From NCBI GenBank assembly GCA_049965715.1, contig JBMFWA010000007.1:12976-76975 (forward strand): a stretch of DNA of 64,000 bases, read 5' to 3'. Origin of the DNA: JAKAFX01 sp049965715 (lineage in GTDB: Archaea; Thermoplasmatota; Thermoplasmata; Thermoplasmatales; Thermoplasmataceae). The position numbers and the translations under genes were made by a program. The number at the start of each line of letters is the position of its first letter. Within the stretch, counting starts at the first letter, position 1. Shown here piece by piece: positions 45,347 to 53,519 of this stretch. The notes below the pieces were generated by a model that searched no databases, was not told where the DNA came from, and saw nothing but the letters and a program-made list of their open reading frames with translations.

Positions 45347-45506
45347 TTAGCCGGAAGGTGCCCCGTCCTTCATGCTTAACCGAATGACTTTACAGATGCA
45401 GGCACGCATGAAGCAATATGCGATCCGATCTTTCTCGTTCCTGTCTACCAGCGGACAAGTAAAAATACTGTGCAAAATAACAAGGTTTTCACACGCTTTC
45501 ATCTCC
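45347..45506 (-). pseudogene. Remnant of a TnpB (IS605 OrfB) C-terminus
   Basis: Reading the minus strand into a TAA at 45349-45347 gives a frame of about 50 codons: EMKACENLVILHS, IFTCPLVDRNEKDRIA, FMRACI and a final SMKDGAPSG. C-P-x-x-DR-x-x-x-D-R-I-A followed by MR and a short tail is how TnpB ends after its zinc finger and last RuvC motif. An in-frame TAG interrupts the frame just upstream, and one of the zinc-finger cysteine pairs is broken, so the copy is dead. The match is by eye only. Confidence 0.5.
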
Positions 45507-45634
45507 TATCCTGCGAAAGGGCAATTCCCGATCGCATATGTTAAACATTATATTATATCAAAAAAAGAAAAATCTGCGCATGAATATACCAGAGAGGTAT
45601 TCCGATAGCTCTATGGATTAAGCGCGTGTTTTCA

Positions 45635-46078
45635 TTAATATCCCGCATAACGACATTTCCAATCAGCAGGAAGTACAGCTTTTTCGATGAACGCCGCATC
45701 CATTTTATCGAAGTTTCCGTAAATGAAAGATTCCTCGAAGGCATTATGCTCAATCAGAATATCGAGGAGTTTTTTTGAAATATCACTGATCAGATCAGCA
45801 CTGTTATTGTTGGAGTTGAGGAATTTCAATAATCTGAAAACTTCACCGTGCTGCATTTCCAGAAAGTTAACATCCCTATTACTTTCAGGAGGTAACATAG
45901 GAAACAGTATTTCTTCTTCGATGTAGATATGTCGCTTGAGCATCTCTGTGACTACTGCAATTGATTCCTTGTCCACATAGCCTTTAATAGACTCCTTTAG
46001 CACCAGGTCAAGAATTTCGTTAGTGTCCTGATGATCTTTTGTCATGAAATATTCTACACTCTCATCATGCATGTACAA
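45635..46078 (-). CDS. Hemerythrin-like HHE metal-binding protein
   Basis: A 147-residue four-helix protein with the HHE pattern: TKDHQDTNEILD, RHIYIEEEILFPML, EMQHGEVFRLL and IEHNAFEESFIYGNFD supply the histidines and glutamates of a di-iron site. Such proteins bind oxygen, nitric oxide or iron. It starts at ATG 46078, with MYMHDES; the ATG at 46072 is an alternative. Single gene between the TnpB relic and a zinc-finger-like gene. Confidence 0.82.
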   Translation of the reverse strand: MYMHDESVEYFMTKDHQDTNEILDLVLKESIKGYVDKESIAVVTEMLKRHIYIEEEILFPMLPPESNRDVNFLEMQHGEVFRLLKFLNSNNNSADLISDISKKLLDILIEHNAFEESFIYGNFDKMDAAFIEKAVLPADWKCRYAGY

Positions 46079-46211
46079 ATTTCAGCAAGGCATCAGGCTT
46101 ATAAATAATCACCTTCTTCAAAGTATCCCGTTCAACAATACAGAAATTACAGATAACAAAACAAGTTTCAAATGCTAATAATGAAGCCTACGAGAGGATA
46201 ATGGCAAATTC

Positions 46212-46364
46212 TTAAATTTCTTCCGGGTTTCCAGATTCTTCCATGGCATGCATCCTTTCGTGCTCAAGGATCTCATTTGCATTCGAAGTCCTAAAATTAT
46301 GCTTATCACAGCAGTGTATTGGAATTCCGTTTTCACCGATTTTTTCCTTTCTCCAAAACGTCAT
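46212..46364 (-). CDS. Small zinc-finger-like protein, 50 aa (C-x2-H-x12-H-x3-H)
   Basis: A 50-codon frame, MTFWRKEKIGENGIP then IHCCDKHNF and ILEHERMHAMEESGNP, ending in EEI and TAA. C19-x2-H22-x12-H35-x3-H39 keeps the exact spacing of a classical C2H2 finger with the second Cys replaced by His; C18 is also next to the site. A TATA-like AAATATTTATTA lies about 30 nt upstream of ATG 46364, and nothing overlaps it on either strand. I consider it a real leaderless gene. Function: DNA, RNA or protein binding is possible but unknown. Confidence 0.6.
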   Translation of the reverse strand: MTFWRKEKIGENGIPIHCCDKHNFRTSNANEILEHERMHAMEESGNPEEI

Positions 46365-46736
46365 CACAATTATAATAAGTCTCAACTAATAAATATTTCG
46401 ATTTGAACGATTGAATACAAATATTTTAATCGACTTTGACAATATATGAATGTTTCTTGCAAAGGTCCTTGAATGGGCATGTTTCTTATTCTAATAAAGT
46501 GGTTTTCTAATTAAGACGATCGCAATATTCTATTTTTCAATTCCAGTTATGGGATATTGCAGTGCATTCCCGTGGCACCCAGTTTTGAGCTTTTATCCAC
46601 TGTGCCCGAAGATAGACTGTCCATGACTATTATTGCATTGAGATAATAGATCCCGCAATTACCCGGCATTGCGAATTGATTCGTGAAAGTTTCCACATAA
46701 ATATTGGAATCTTGGATGATAGTCCGCAATTGGGAG
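46365..46736. other. Intergenic stretch, no gene supported
   Basis: AT-rich sequence between the small zinc-finger-like gene and tRNA-Arg. It holds the promoter of the former and a 60-codon minus-strand frame (46547-46729) without ribosome site or recognisable content. I see no repeat or RNA structure. Confidence 0.4.
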
Positions 46737-46809
46737 CGGACCCGCCGGGATTCGAACCCGGATTATAGGCTCCGGAGGCCTATGTGATGGTCCATTACAC
46801 TACGGGCCC
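46737..46809 (-). tRNA. tRNA-Arg (anticodon CCG)
   Basis: A 73-nt cloverleaf: acceptor GGGCCCG/CGGGTCC, D arm GTG..CAC with AATGG loop, anticodon stem TAGGC/GCCTA with loop CTCCGGA (anticodon CCG, reading CGG), T arm CCGGG TTCGAAT CCCGG, discriminator G. No intron and no encoded CCA. The 5' end overlaps the last 10 nt of the upstream adenosine-specific kinase gene, whose TAG stop is made of bases at the acceptor/D junction. Confidence 0.95.
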
Positions 46810-47288
46810 CTCTTGTAGCCTATATCTCTAAGGAAGTTAATTCTCTCTGCTCTGGCATCACGGTCTTCCACACCAAGCGGGGAGTATCCGTCTATCACAC
46901 CGATTATGCCGCCTCCTCTTTTGTTTCTGGCAACTATCACGGTGAGCGGATTGGAGGTCGCGGCCATTACATAACCTACCTCCTGGCAGGACTTCACAGC
47001 ATTAAGGATGTTTATGGGATATGCCTTTCTTAAAACTATGAGAAATGTATGTCCTGATCCAATCATTTTCAGGTTTTCGGATGCAAGCTTGATCAACTGA
47101 TCTGAATTGCCATCCGTCCGGATAAGCCTTTTTCCAGAAGCTTCTGAAAATCCTATACCGAATTCGCACTGAGGTACGCTGGTGGTCACGATCTCAGTCA
47201 AATCCTCTATGGTCTTAATGAAATGGGAATAACCAAGCACAACGTTGCAATCTTCAGGATACACAAGGTCCACTTCCTCAATTTCCAT
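46800..47288 (-). CDS. Adenosine-specific kinase (DUF355)
   Basis: A protein of 162 residues recognisable as the DUF355 family, annotated as adenosine-specific kinase after PAE-type homologues. Conserved pieces are VDLVYPEDCNVVLGYSHFIK, CEFGIGFSEASGKRLIR and GGGIIGVIDGYSPLGVE. The true enzymatic role is still thinly supported. Start is ATG 47288 (MEIEEVD); an ATG 9 nt earlier exists. The CDS ends inside the tRNA-Arg gene, so the two must be co-transcribed and processed. It is divergent from elp3. Confidence 0.85.
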   Translation of the reverse strand: MEIEEVDLVYPEDCNVVLGYSHFIKTIEDLTEIVTTSVPQCEFGIGFSEASGKRLIRTDGNSDQLIKLASENLKMIGSGHTFLIVLRKAYPINILNAVKSCQEVGYVMAATSNPLTVIVARNKRGGGIIGVIDGYSPLGVEDRDARAERINFLRDIGYKRGP

Positions 47289-47370
47289 GGTTTTCACATA
47301 TAGTGAATTGGAATAAAAATTTCGTTAATACAGTGCAGTTTAATTAATCGTTATTATTCTACCATGGAAA

Positions 47371-48936
47371 ATGATTCAAAGCAACTCAGATGATTTCTTC
47401 TCGGAAATCATTCAAGAGATAAAAACTGGAAAAATACGTTCTAAGGAGGAATTACAGAACGAAAAGATGAAACTCTCCAAAAAATATTCTCTGAACTCTA
47501 TTCCGGGCGATTCTGAAATCCTGAGTCTTGGGCATTTCGATCCCGATGAGAAAAAAATACTGAGAATCAAAAGAACAAGAACAATCTCTGGAGTTGCAGT
47601 GGTAGCTGCAATGACCTCGCCTGATTCATGTCCTCATGGGAAGTGCATATATTGTCCGGGAGGAGTAGACAACAACTCTCCGCAGGCCTATACGGGCTAT
47701 GAACCGGCAGCGCTCAGGGGCAGGGATAACAATTATGTTCCATATGACGAGGTATTCAACAGGCTGAAGCAGCTGGAAACCATAGGACACGATACTTCAA
47801 AAGTCGATCTTATCATCATGGGAGGCACGTTCACCGCAAGGCCGGATTCTTACCAGAAGTACTTCATAAAAGGCTGTATTGATGCAATGAATGGTTTTGA
47901 ATCAAGGAATATTGAGGAATCAATACTTTACAACGAGACTTCAAGGAGAAGATGCATAGGTCTGACTGTGGAAACCAAGCCTGACTGGTATATGGAAAGG
48001 GAAATAGACACCTCACTTGATTATGGAACAACCAAGGTGGAACTTGGGGTTCAGGTACTGTCTGAGAACGTTCTGAAGATCAATAATCGCGGCCATGGCC
48101 TTGATGAGATAATAAAATCGACCAGGCTCTCCAGAGACGCAGGAATAAAAATTGTTTATCACCTCATGCCGGGGATGTACGGGTCTTCCTTAGAGGATGA
48201 CAAGAAAAGCTTTGATATGATGATAAATGACCAGAATTTTAAGCCTGATATGCTCAAGATTTACCCAACCCTGGTTGTTAAGGGGACCTCTTTGTACAAG
48301 CTGTGGAAAGCTGGAAAATATGTTCCTCCCGATACAGAATCCATCATAGATCTCCTCACTTATTACATGGAGAAAATGCCACCGTGGATCAGGATACAGA
48401 GAATCCAGAGAGATATCCCTGTAAAATTCATAGAAGCCGGTGTCAAGAGGAGTGACATAAGGAATCTTGTGGAAGACAATGTTAGAAATCACGGCATCCA
48501 AAGCAGAGAAATAAGATCAAGGGAAATTGCCAGGATAAAAAAGGGTCAGCCAATTTTCCTGAAGCGTCAGGACTATGATGCAGGATACGGAAAGGAAATC
48601 TTTCTCTCCTATGAAACGGAAGACGGGTTCATCGCAGGATTCCTGAGGTTGAGAATTCCCTCCGAATATGCACACAGGCAGGAAATACTTGGAAATTCAA
48701 TAATAAGGGAAGTGAAGGTATTTGGGGAAGTGGTGCCAATAGGAAAGGAAAGTCTGGAGTGGCAGCACAAAGGTATAGGCAGAGAACTTATAGGATTTGC
48801 AGAATCCATCTCCAGGGATGAATATGACAGAGACGGCATTCTAGTGATCAGTGGCATTGGCGTCAGGGAATATTTCAGGAGACTAGGTTATGAGAGAAAA
48901 GGTCCTTATATGTTTAAAGCCTTGAAGTCCGATTGA
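47371..48936 (+). CDS. elp3: Elp3-type tRNA uridine-34 modification enzyme
   Basis: A 521-residue protein joining a radical-SAM domain to a C-terminal acetyltransferase domain. The cluster cysteines are C87, C92 and C95 in SCPHGKCIYCPGG. GGTFTARPDSYQ and TVETKPDWYMEREID are typical of Elp3; WQHKGIGRELIGFAE is the acetyl-CoA loop of the GNAT part, and FRRLGYERKGPYMFK the end. It begins 5-carboxymethyl side-chain formation on wobble uridine. In archaea it acts without the other Elongator subunits. Confidence 0.95.
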   Translation: MIQSNSDDFFSEIIQEIKTGKIRSKEELQNEKMKLSKKYSLNSIPGDSEILSLGHFDPDEKKILRIKRTRTISGVAVVAAMTSPDSCPHGKCIYCPGGVDNNSPQAYTGYEPAALRGRDNNYVPYDEVFNRLKQLETIGHDTSKVDLIIMGGTFTARPDSYQKYFIKGCIDAMNGFESRNIEESILYNETSRRRCIGLTVETKPDWYMEREIDTSLDYGTTKVELGVQVLSENVLKINNRGHGLDEIIKSTRLSRDAGIKIVYHLMPGMYGSSLEDDKKSFDMMINDQNFKPDMLKIYPTLVVKGTSLYKLWKAGKYVPPDTESIIDLLTYYMEKMPPWIRIQRIQRDIPVKFIEAGVKRSDIRNLVEDNVRNHGIQSREIRSREIARIKKGQPIFLKRQDYDAGYGKEIFLSYETEDGFIAGFLRLRIPSEYAHRQEILGNSIIREVKVFGEVVPIGKESLEWQHKGIGRELIGFAESISRDEYDRDGILVISGIGVREYFRRLGYERKGPYMFKALKSD

Positions 48937-49001
48937 TACGGTGGGACTATTTAAATTTGTCAAATATTATTAAATAACTGCATGAGATTGAAAGGTGAAA
49001 C

Positions 49002-49091
49002 ATGAGCGCTGGTGTGATAGCAGTAGGGGTTGTTACTTTTCTCATCGCTTTGTACCTCTTTTACTCAATACTGGAGGCTGAAAAACTTTGA
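49002..49091 (+). CDS. kdpF: KdpF small membrane subunit
   Basis: A 29-residue single-span peptide: MSAGVIAVGVV, then TFLIALYLFYS and ILEAEKL. The start M-S-A-G-V-I is the same as in bacterial KdpF, which stabilises the KdpFABC complex in the membrane. GGTGA at 48994-48998 precedes the ATG. Its TGA overlaps the TTG start of kdpA. Confidence 0.85.
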   Translation: MSAGVIAVGVVTFLIALYLFYSILEAEKL

Positions 49092-50863
49092 GTTACACAG
49101 TTCCTAATATTAATCACAGTTCCTCGTTCTGGATCAACCTGTTTCTTAACAACAGGGCATTATCCGGGTTTATCATAATACTTATCTATCTTGCAGTGGC
49201 CAGTCTCTTTGCCTATCTCATATCTGATCACATTGCCAAGATATACAGGGGAGAGAAGACATCCATATCCAGATATACAGATAAATTTGTGATTTTTTTT
49301 GAGAAGATCATAGGCGAGGACTCTAAAAAGGAAATGAAATTCCGGGAATATTTCAAGAGTCTTATCATTTTTAACTTAATTGCTGGAATCATTGCATTTA
49401 TTCTTCTCTACTTCGAGAATATGATTCCGTTCAACCATTCTTCAGTGGGAATGAATCTTTCGCTTACGGTGAACACTGTTGTGAGCTTCCTGACGAATAC
49501 CAATCTCCAGCACTATTCCAACCCGTTGAGACTTACATATTTCAGTCAGACATTCGTGCTGATCGGTCTTATGTATCTGGCGCCCGCAACAGGTTTCGCA
49601 GCCTCTATGGCATTTGTAAGGGGTATACTGACAGAGAAGGGGCATCTGGGCAACTTCTATCATGATTTCCTGATTTCCATATTTGAGCTGTTTCTTCCAC
49701 TTTCAATACTGATAACAATTTTTCTGATACTTCTTGGAATTCCTGAAACCACATTGTCCATAATGAATGTGCATCCTTTCTTTTCAGCATCTACCACACC
49801 AGTTCCACTTGGATCTGTTGCATCGTGGGAATCAATCAAGAATCTTGGAACAAACGGTGGCGGATTCTACGGGGCAAACGCAGCATTTCCATTCGAGAAC
49901 CCCAACTGGATCACAAATCTGATCGAATTTACTTCGTTCATACTTATACCTCTCGGTTCAATAATATCACTTGGCAAAGTTTTTGAAAAGAAACAGTTCG
50001 GGCAGATGCTCTTTGGGGTCATCATGGCCTTTTTTATACTGGGTGCTGCCATAACATTCATAGGTGAGTATGTCGGAATTCCTGCCTTGAGCAGCCTTGG
50101 CATCACATATACGGGAAATATGGTAGGAAAGGAAACATCTCTTGGAATAGCACAGTCATCAGTATTTGCTGTCGGTGCAACCATGACTTCAACCGGGGCA
50201 GCAAACGGGGCATTGATTTCATATACTCCGCTTGGCATTCTTGGCATACTGATACCATTGCTTATGAATGATCCGCTTGGGGGTGCGGGCACTTCAGTTC
50301 TCAATATCTTCACTTTTGTTATTTTTACAGCATTTATTGCATCTCTAATGGTGGGAAGATTACCGGAAATCATGAGAATTAAACTTGGATCCAAGGAGAT
50401 CAAATACTCAACGCTCTCCCTTATCACACATCCTCTTATCGTAATGATTCCGCTCGGGTTTACTCTGGCATATTCATTTGCAATGGGGACGTTCGTTAAT
50501 TCACAGCCGGACAGGATAACTTCTCTGCTGTACGAATACACGAGTTCAGCATCGAACAATGGATCCGAGATAGGAGGATTTCTGACAAACCAGGCTTTCT
50601 TTAATTACATGGATTCTGCAATCATGCTTCTCGGAAGGTATCTAATCATTGGTTTTCAACTGGTTATAGCCCAGTCGCTTTCAGCCAAGGCCCCGAAGTC
50701 TGAAGGGGAAAATGCAGTGAGATTGGGATCATTTCCCTTCGCGGTCACACTTTTTTCTGTCATGATAATAGTAGGTCTCCTATCATTCTTTCCGGTACTT
50801 GTTCTCGGTCCCCTCCTGTCTCTTGCCAGGGATTTCGGACTTGTGGTAGGTGAGATTCTGTGA
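49088..50863 (+). CDS. kdpA: Potassium-transporting ATPase subunit A (TTG start)
   Basis: A 591-residue KdpA, the K+-channel-like subunit with ~10 helices. Selectivity-filter loops are visible: TNTNLQHYSNP, TNGGGFYGANAAFPFENP, MTSTGAANGALISYTPLG and NNGSEIGGFLTN. High-affinity K+ is picked up by KdpA and moved out through KdpB. Start TTG 49088 overlaps the kdpF stop; GGAGG lies 10 nt upstream. The end overlaps kdpB (GTGA). Confidence 0.95.
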   Translation: MSYTVPNINHSSSFWINLFLNNRALSGFIIILIYLAVASLFAYLISDHIAKIYRGEKTSISRYTDKFVIFFEKIIGEDSKKEMKFREYFKSLIIFNLIAGIIAFILLYFENMIPFNHSSVGMNLSLTVNTVVSFLTNTNLQHYSNPLRLTYFSQTFVLIGLMYLAPATGFAASMAFVRGILTEKGHLGNFYHDFLISIFELFLPLSILITIFLILLGIPETTLSIMNVHPFFSASTTPVPLGSVASWESIKNLGTNGGGFYGANAAFPFENPNWITNLIEFTSFILIPLGSIISLGKVFEKKQFGQMLFGVIMAFFILGAAITFIGEYVGIPALSSLGITYTGNMVGKETSLGIAQSSVFAVGATMTSTGAANGALISYTPLGILGILIPLLMNDPLGGAGTSVLNIFTFVIFTAFIASLMVGRLPEIMRIKLGSKEIKYSTLSLITHPLIVMIPLGFTLAYSFAMGTFVNSQPDRITSLLYEYTSSASNNGSEIGGFLTNQAFFNYMDSAIMLLGRYLIIGFQLVIAQSLSAKAPKSEGENAVRLGSFPFAVTLFSVMIIVGLLSFFPVLVLGPLLSLARDFGLVVGEIL

Positions 50864-52872
50864 AATTCACTATTGACTCAGAGAAGATTAAAACCACTGC
50901 TATTGCAACTTTCAGGCAATTCAACCCTTTATTTGAACTGAGGAATCCTGTGATGTTTGTAACTGAAATTGCTTTTTTGTTCTCAATAGTCATGGCGATT
51001 TTACCTTCTTATTTCGGTCTCCCAATGACAGGCAACTATCCAGGATTTTATTTTTCCGTAATTATTCTCCTATTCCTTACATTACTTTTCGCAAATTTCA
51101 GCTATGCGATATCAGAGGGAAAGAGCAAGGCAATTGTAGCATCACTGAGAAAGCTCAGAAAGGAAACTATTGCTCATAGGTTAAAGAGTGATGGAACAAT
51201 CGAGGAGGTAAAGTCCTCCGACCTCAGGAAAGGCGATGTGTTTATAGTTGAAAAAAATGAGGAGATTCCAACGGACGGTGAGGTGATTGATGGTTCTGGA
51301 TATGTCAGCGAATCAAGCATTACCGGGGAATCCAGACCTGTGCTGAGGATAGTCGGGGACAGCGTGACAGGTTCCACAACTCTAACCACTGACAGGATCA
51401 AAGTCAGGGCATCAAGCGATCCGGGCGAAACCTTCATCGACAAGATGATAGATCTGGTGAATAAATCAACCAGGGAAAAGACCCCAAACGAAATAGCGCT
51501 GACTGCCTTTCTTGCCGGCCTGACCCTTATTTTCCTCATAGTTACTGCTTCGCTCTATCCTCTTTCCAATTTTATGGGAATAAGCCCAAACCTTATGATT
51601 CTCATTGTACTGCTTATATGCCTTATCCCAACCACTATAGGAGCTCTTCTTTCAGCCATTGGGATTGCTTCCATAAACAGAATATCGAAATACAATATTA
51701 TGGCTAAGAGTGGAAAGGCGGTTGAAAATGCAGGCGACATAGACACCATAATTGTAGACAAGACAGGTACGATAACCATAGGCGACAGAGATGCAAAGAA
51801 ATTCTACCCTGCTCCTGGAGTGAGCTACAACGATTTCGTGAAATACTGCCTGATGGCATCTATACAGGACAAAACAAGAGAAGGCATGTCGATCGCGAAA
51901 TTAGCCAGGCTGGAGGGCGCTAAGGTTAATGAGGATGAAATAAAGGATTATTCCTTCACACCGTTCTCCGCGGAGACAAAGTACAGTGGAATAACAAAGG
52001 GTGACGAAAGCATCATAAAAGGAGCGTTATCAGCCATTGAGAAGAAATTTGGCATAAAGGATCAGTACATAGAAGGTATTTCAAAGGAAATTTCATCACG
52101 TGGTGGAACAGCGCTGCCCGTTGTAAAAAACGGAAAATTTGTAGGGGTTATAGAGCTTGCGGACATGTTGAAACCCGGTATCCGCGAAAGGATAGAGAGC
52201 ATCAAGAAAATGGACATAAAGACCATAATGTGCACCGGAGACGACGAGATAACTGCCCAGCAGATATCGCTTGAAAGCGGCATTGATGAGTATGTCGCAA
52301 ACAGCACTCCAATGGACAAATATCAGGTCGTATTGCTGGAGAAAGAAAAGAGCAGGATGGTGGCGATGGTAGGCGACGGAACAAACGATGCTCCTGCTCT
52401 CGCAAAGGCCGATTTGGGGCTGGCCATGAATTCTGGAACGCAGGCAGCCAAGGAAGCAGCCAACATGGTAGATCTGGACAATGATCCCACGAAGCTGCTT
52501 GATGTCATATTCCTTGGAAAACAGGTCCTTATTACAAGAGGCGCCCTGACGACATTCAGCTTTGCCAACGACATCTCAAAATATTTTGTAATACTTCCAG
52601 CAATATTCGCATCATTTTCTTCCCTTTCATATATTAATATCCTTGACTTGACAAACCCACTTCTTGCAATAACGTCAGCTCTCATCTTTAACACACTCAT
52701 CATTCTGGCCCTTCTCCCGCTTGCACTGAAAGGGGTCACGTTCAGACCGGCCAGCGTATCTGACATCCTTAAAAGGAACATAGGATTATATGGATTCGGG
52801 GGGGTTTTACTGCCATTCATTGCAATTAAACTGATCTACATGATTCTCCTTGCCGGGGGTGTTACGTGGTAG
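50860..52872 (+). CDS. kdpB: Potassium-transporting ATPase subunit B
   Basis: A 670-residue P-type ATPase. The phosphorylated aspartate is in IVDKTGTITIGD, SITGESRP is the actuator loop, and MVAMVGDGTNDAPALAKADLG the hinge motif. It couples ATP hydrolysis to K+ transport through KdpA. GTG 50860 overlaps the kdpA stop. It is the third gene of kdpFABC. Confidence 0.96.
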   Translation: MKFTIDSEKIKTTAIATFRQFNPLFELRNPVMFVTEIAFLFSIVMAILPSYFGLPMTGNYPGFYFSVIILLFLTLLFANFSYAISEGKSKAIVASLRKLRKETIAHRLKSDGTIEEVKSSDLRKGDVFIVEKNEEIPTDGEVIDGSGYVSESSITGESRPVLRIVGDSVTGSTTLTTDRIKVRASSDPGETFIDKMIDLVNKSTREKTPNEIALTAFLAGLTLIFLIVTASLYPLSNFMGISPNLMILIVLLICLIPTTIGALLSAIGIASINRISKYNIMAKSGKAVENAGDIDTIIVDKTGTITIGDRDAKKFYPAPGVSYNDFVKYCLMASIQDKTREGMSIAKLARLEGAKVNEDEIKDYSFTPFSAETKYSGITKGDESIIKGALSAIEKKFGIKDQYIEGISKEISSRGGTALPVVKNGKFVGVIELADMLKPGIRERIESIKKMDIKTIMCTGDDEITAQQISLESGIDEYVANSTPMDKYQVVLLEKEKSRMVAMVGDGTNDAPALAKADLGLAMNSGTQAAKEAANMVDLDNDPTKLLDVIFLGKQVLITRGALTTFSFANDISKYFVILPAIFASFSSLSYINILDLTNPLLAITSALIFNTLIILALLPLALKGVTFRPASVSDILKRNIGLYGFGGVLLPFIAIKLIYMILLAGGVTW

Positions 52873-53519
52873 ACAGGAAGTCATTCAGCGGAGTTACCAG
52901 AGTGGTTGCCTTCACACTCATTATCATGCTTATCGTAGGATTTGTGATACCGGGGGCAATTTCTGTTGTAACCGAAAGTATAGATCCAGGTCAGGCTGAA
53001 GGTGATCCTATAATCATTAACGGTACCATATACGGATCCTACTATCTTGCCGAGGCTTTCAACCTTTCCATTTTCTTCCAGCCCAGACCTTCAGCAATAA
53101 ATTACAATCTCTCAGAATCAGGGTCTTACAGCTATTCACTTGACAACCCGGCACTGTTGAACATCACGAAAGGGTATATCGACAGATTCTTGCAGCTGAA
53201 CCCTAATATAACCATTTCCCAGATAACAGAGGATATGGTTAGCTATTCTGGTTCAGGGCTCGATCCCAACATACAGGTGCAGGATGCGCTAATTCAGGTC
53301 CCCAGAATATCTCAGAATCTTTCTATGATGTTTATAAATCACAGCGACTTTTTTGCATCCGGAGAAATTAGTGCTCTGCTTGATGGAATGATAAAATCAG
53401 ACGAGGCACAGAACTTTCCAATATTTGGATCGTACTATGTGAACACTGTTCAGATGAACGTACAGATAATCGAATTACTGATGCAGAAAGGCGTGATAAA
53501 CAGTTCATTTCTTGACTAA
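52866..53519 (+). CDS. kdpC: Potassium-transporting ATPase subunit C
   Basis: A 217-residue KdpC. A single N-terminal membrane segment (VVAFTLIIMLIVGFVIPGAI) is followed by an extracellular domain with the family stretches GDPIIINGTIYGSYYLAEAF and RPSAINYNLSESGSYSY. Start GTG 52866 overlaps kdpB by 7 nt. The 3' end overlaps the convergent Usp gene by 15 nt. Confidence 0.93.
   Translation: MVDRKSFSGVTRVVAFTLIIMLIVGFVIPGAISVVTESIDPGQAEGDPIIINGTIYGSYYLAEAFNLSIFFQPRPSAINYNLSESGSYSYSLDNPALLNITKGYIDRFLQLNPNITISQITEDMVSYSGSGLDPNIQVQDALIQVPRISQNLSMMFINHSDFFASGEISALLDGMIKSDEAQNFPIFGSYYVNTVQMNVQIIELLMQKGVINSSFLD

Larger units (their letters stand above)
44950..45634. other. 685-nt intergenic region with operator and TnpB relic
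   Basis: Between NRAMP (minus) and hemerythrin (minus). It holds the transporter promoter and operator, the TnpB remnant and its hairpin. A + strand frame at 45372-45608 opposite the remnant is not a gene. Confidence 0.55.

Noticed and set aside
45372..45608. Plus-strand 78-codon frame
   Set aside because: It lies opposite the TnpB remnant; no ribosome site and no recognisable content.
46547..46729. Minus-strand 60-codon frame before tRNA-Arg
   Set aside because: No ribosome site, no promoter, composition like non-coding sequence.
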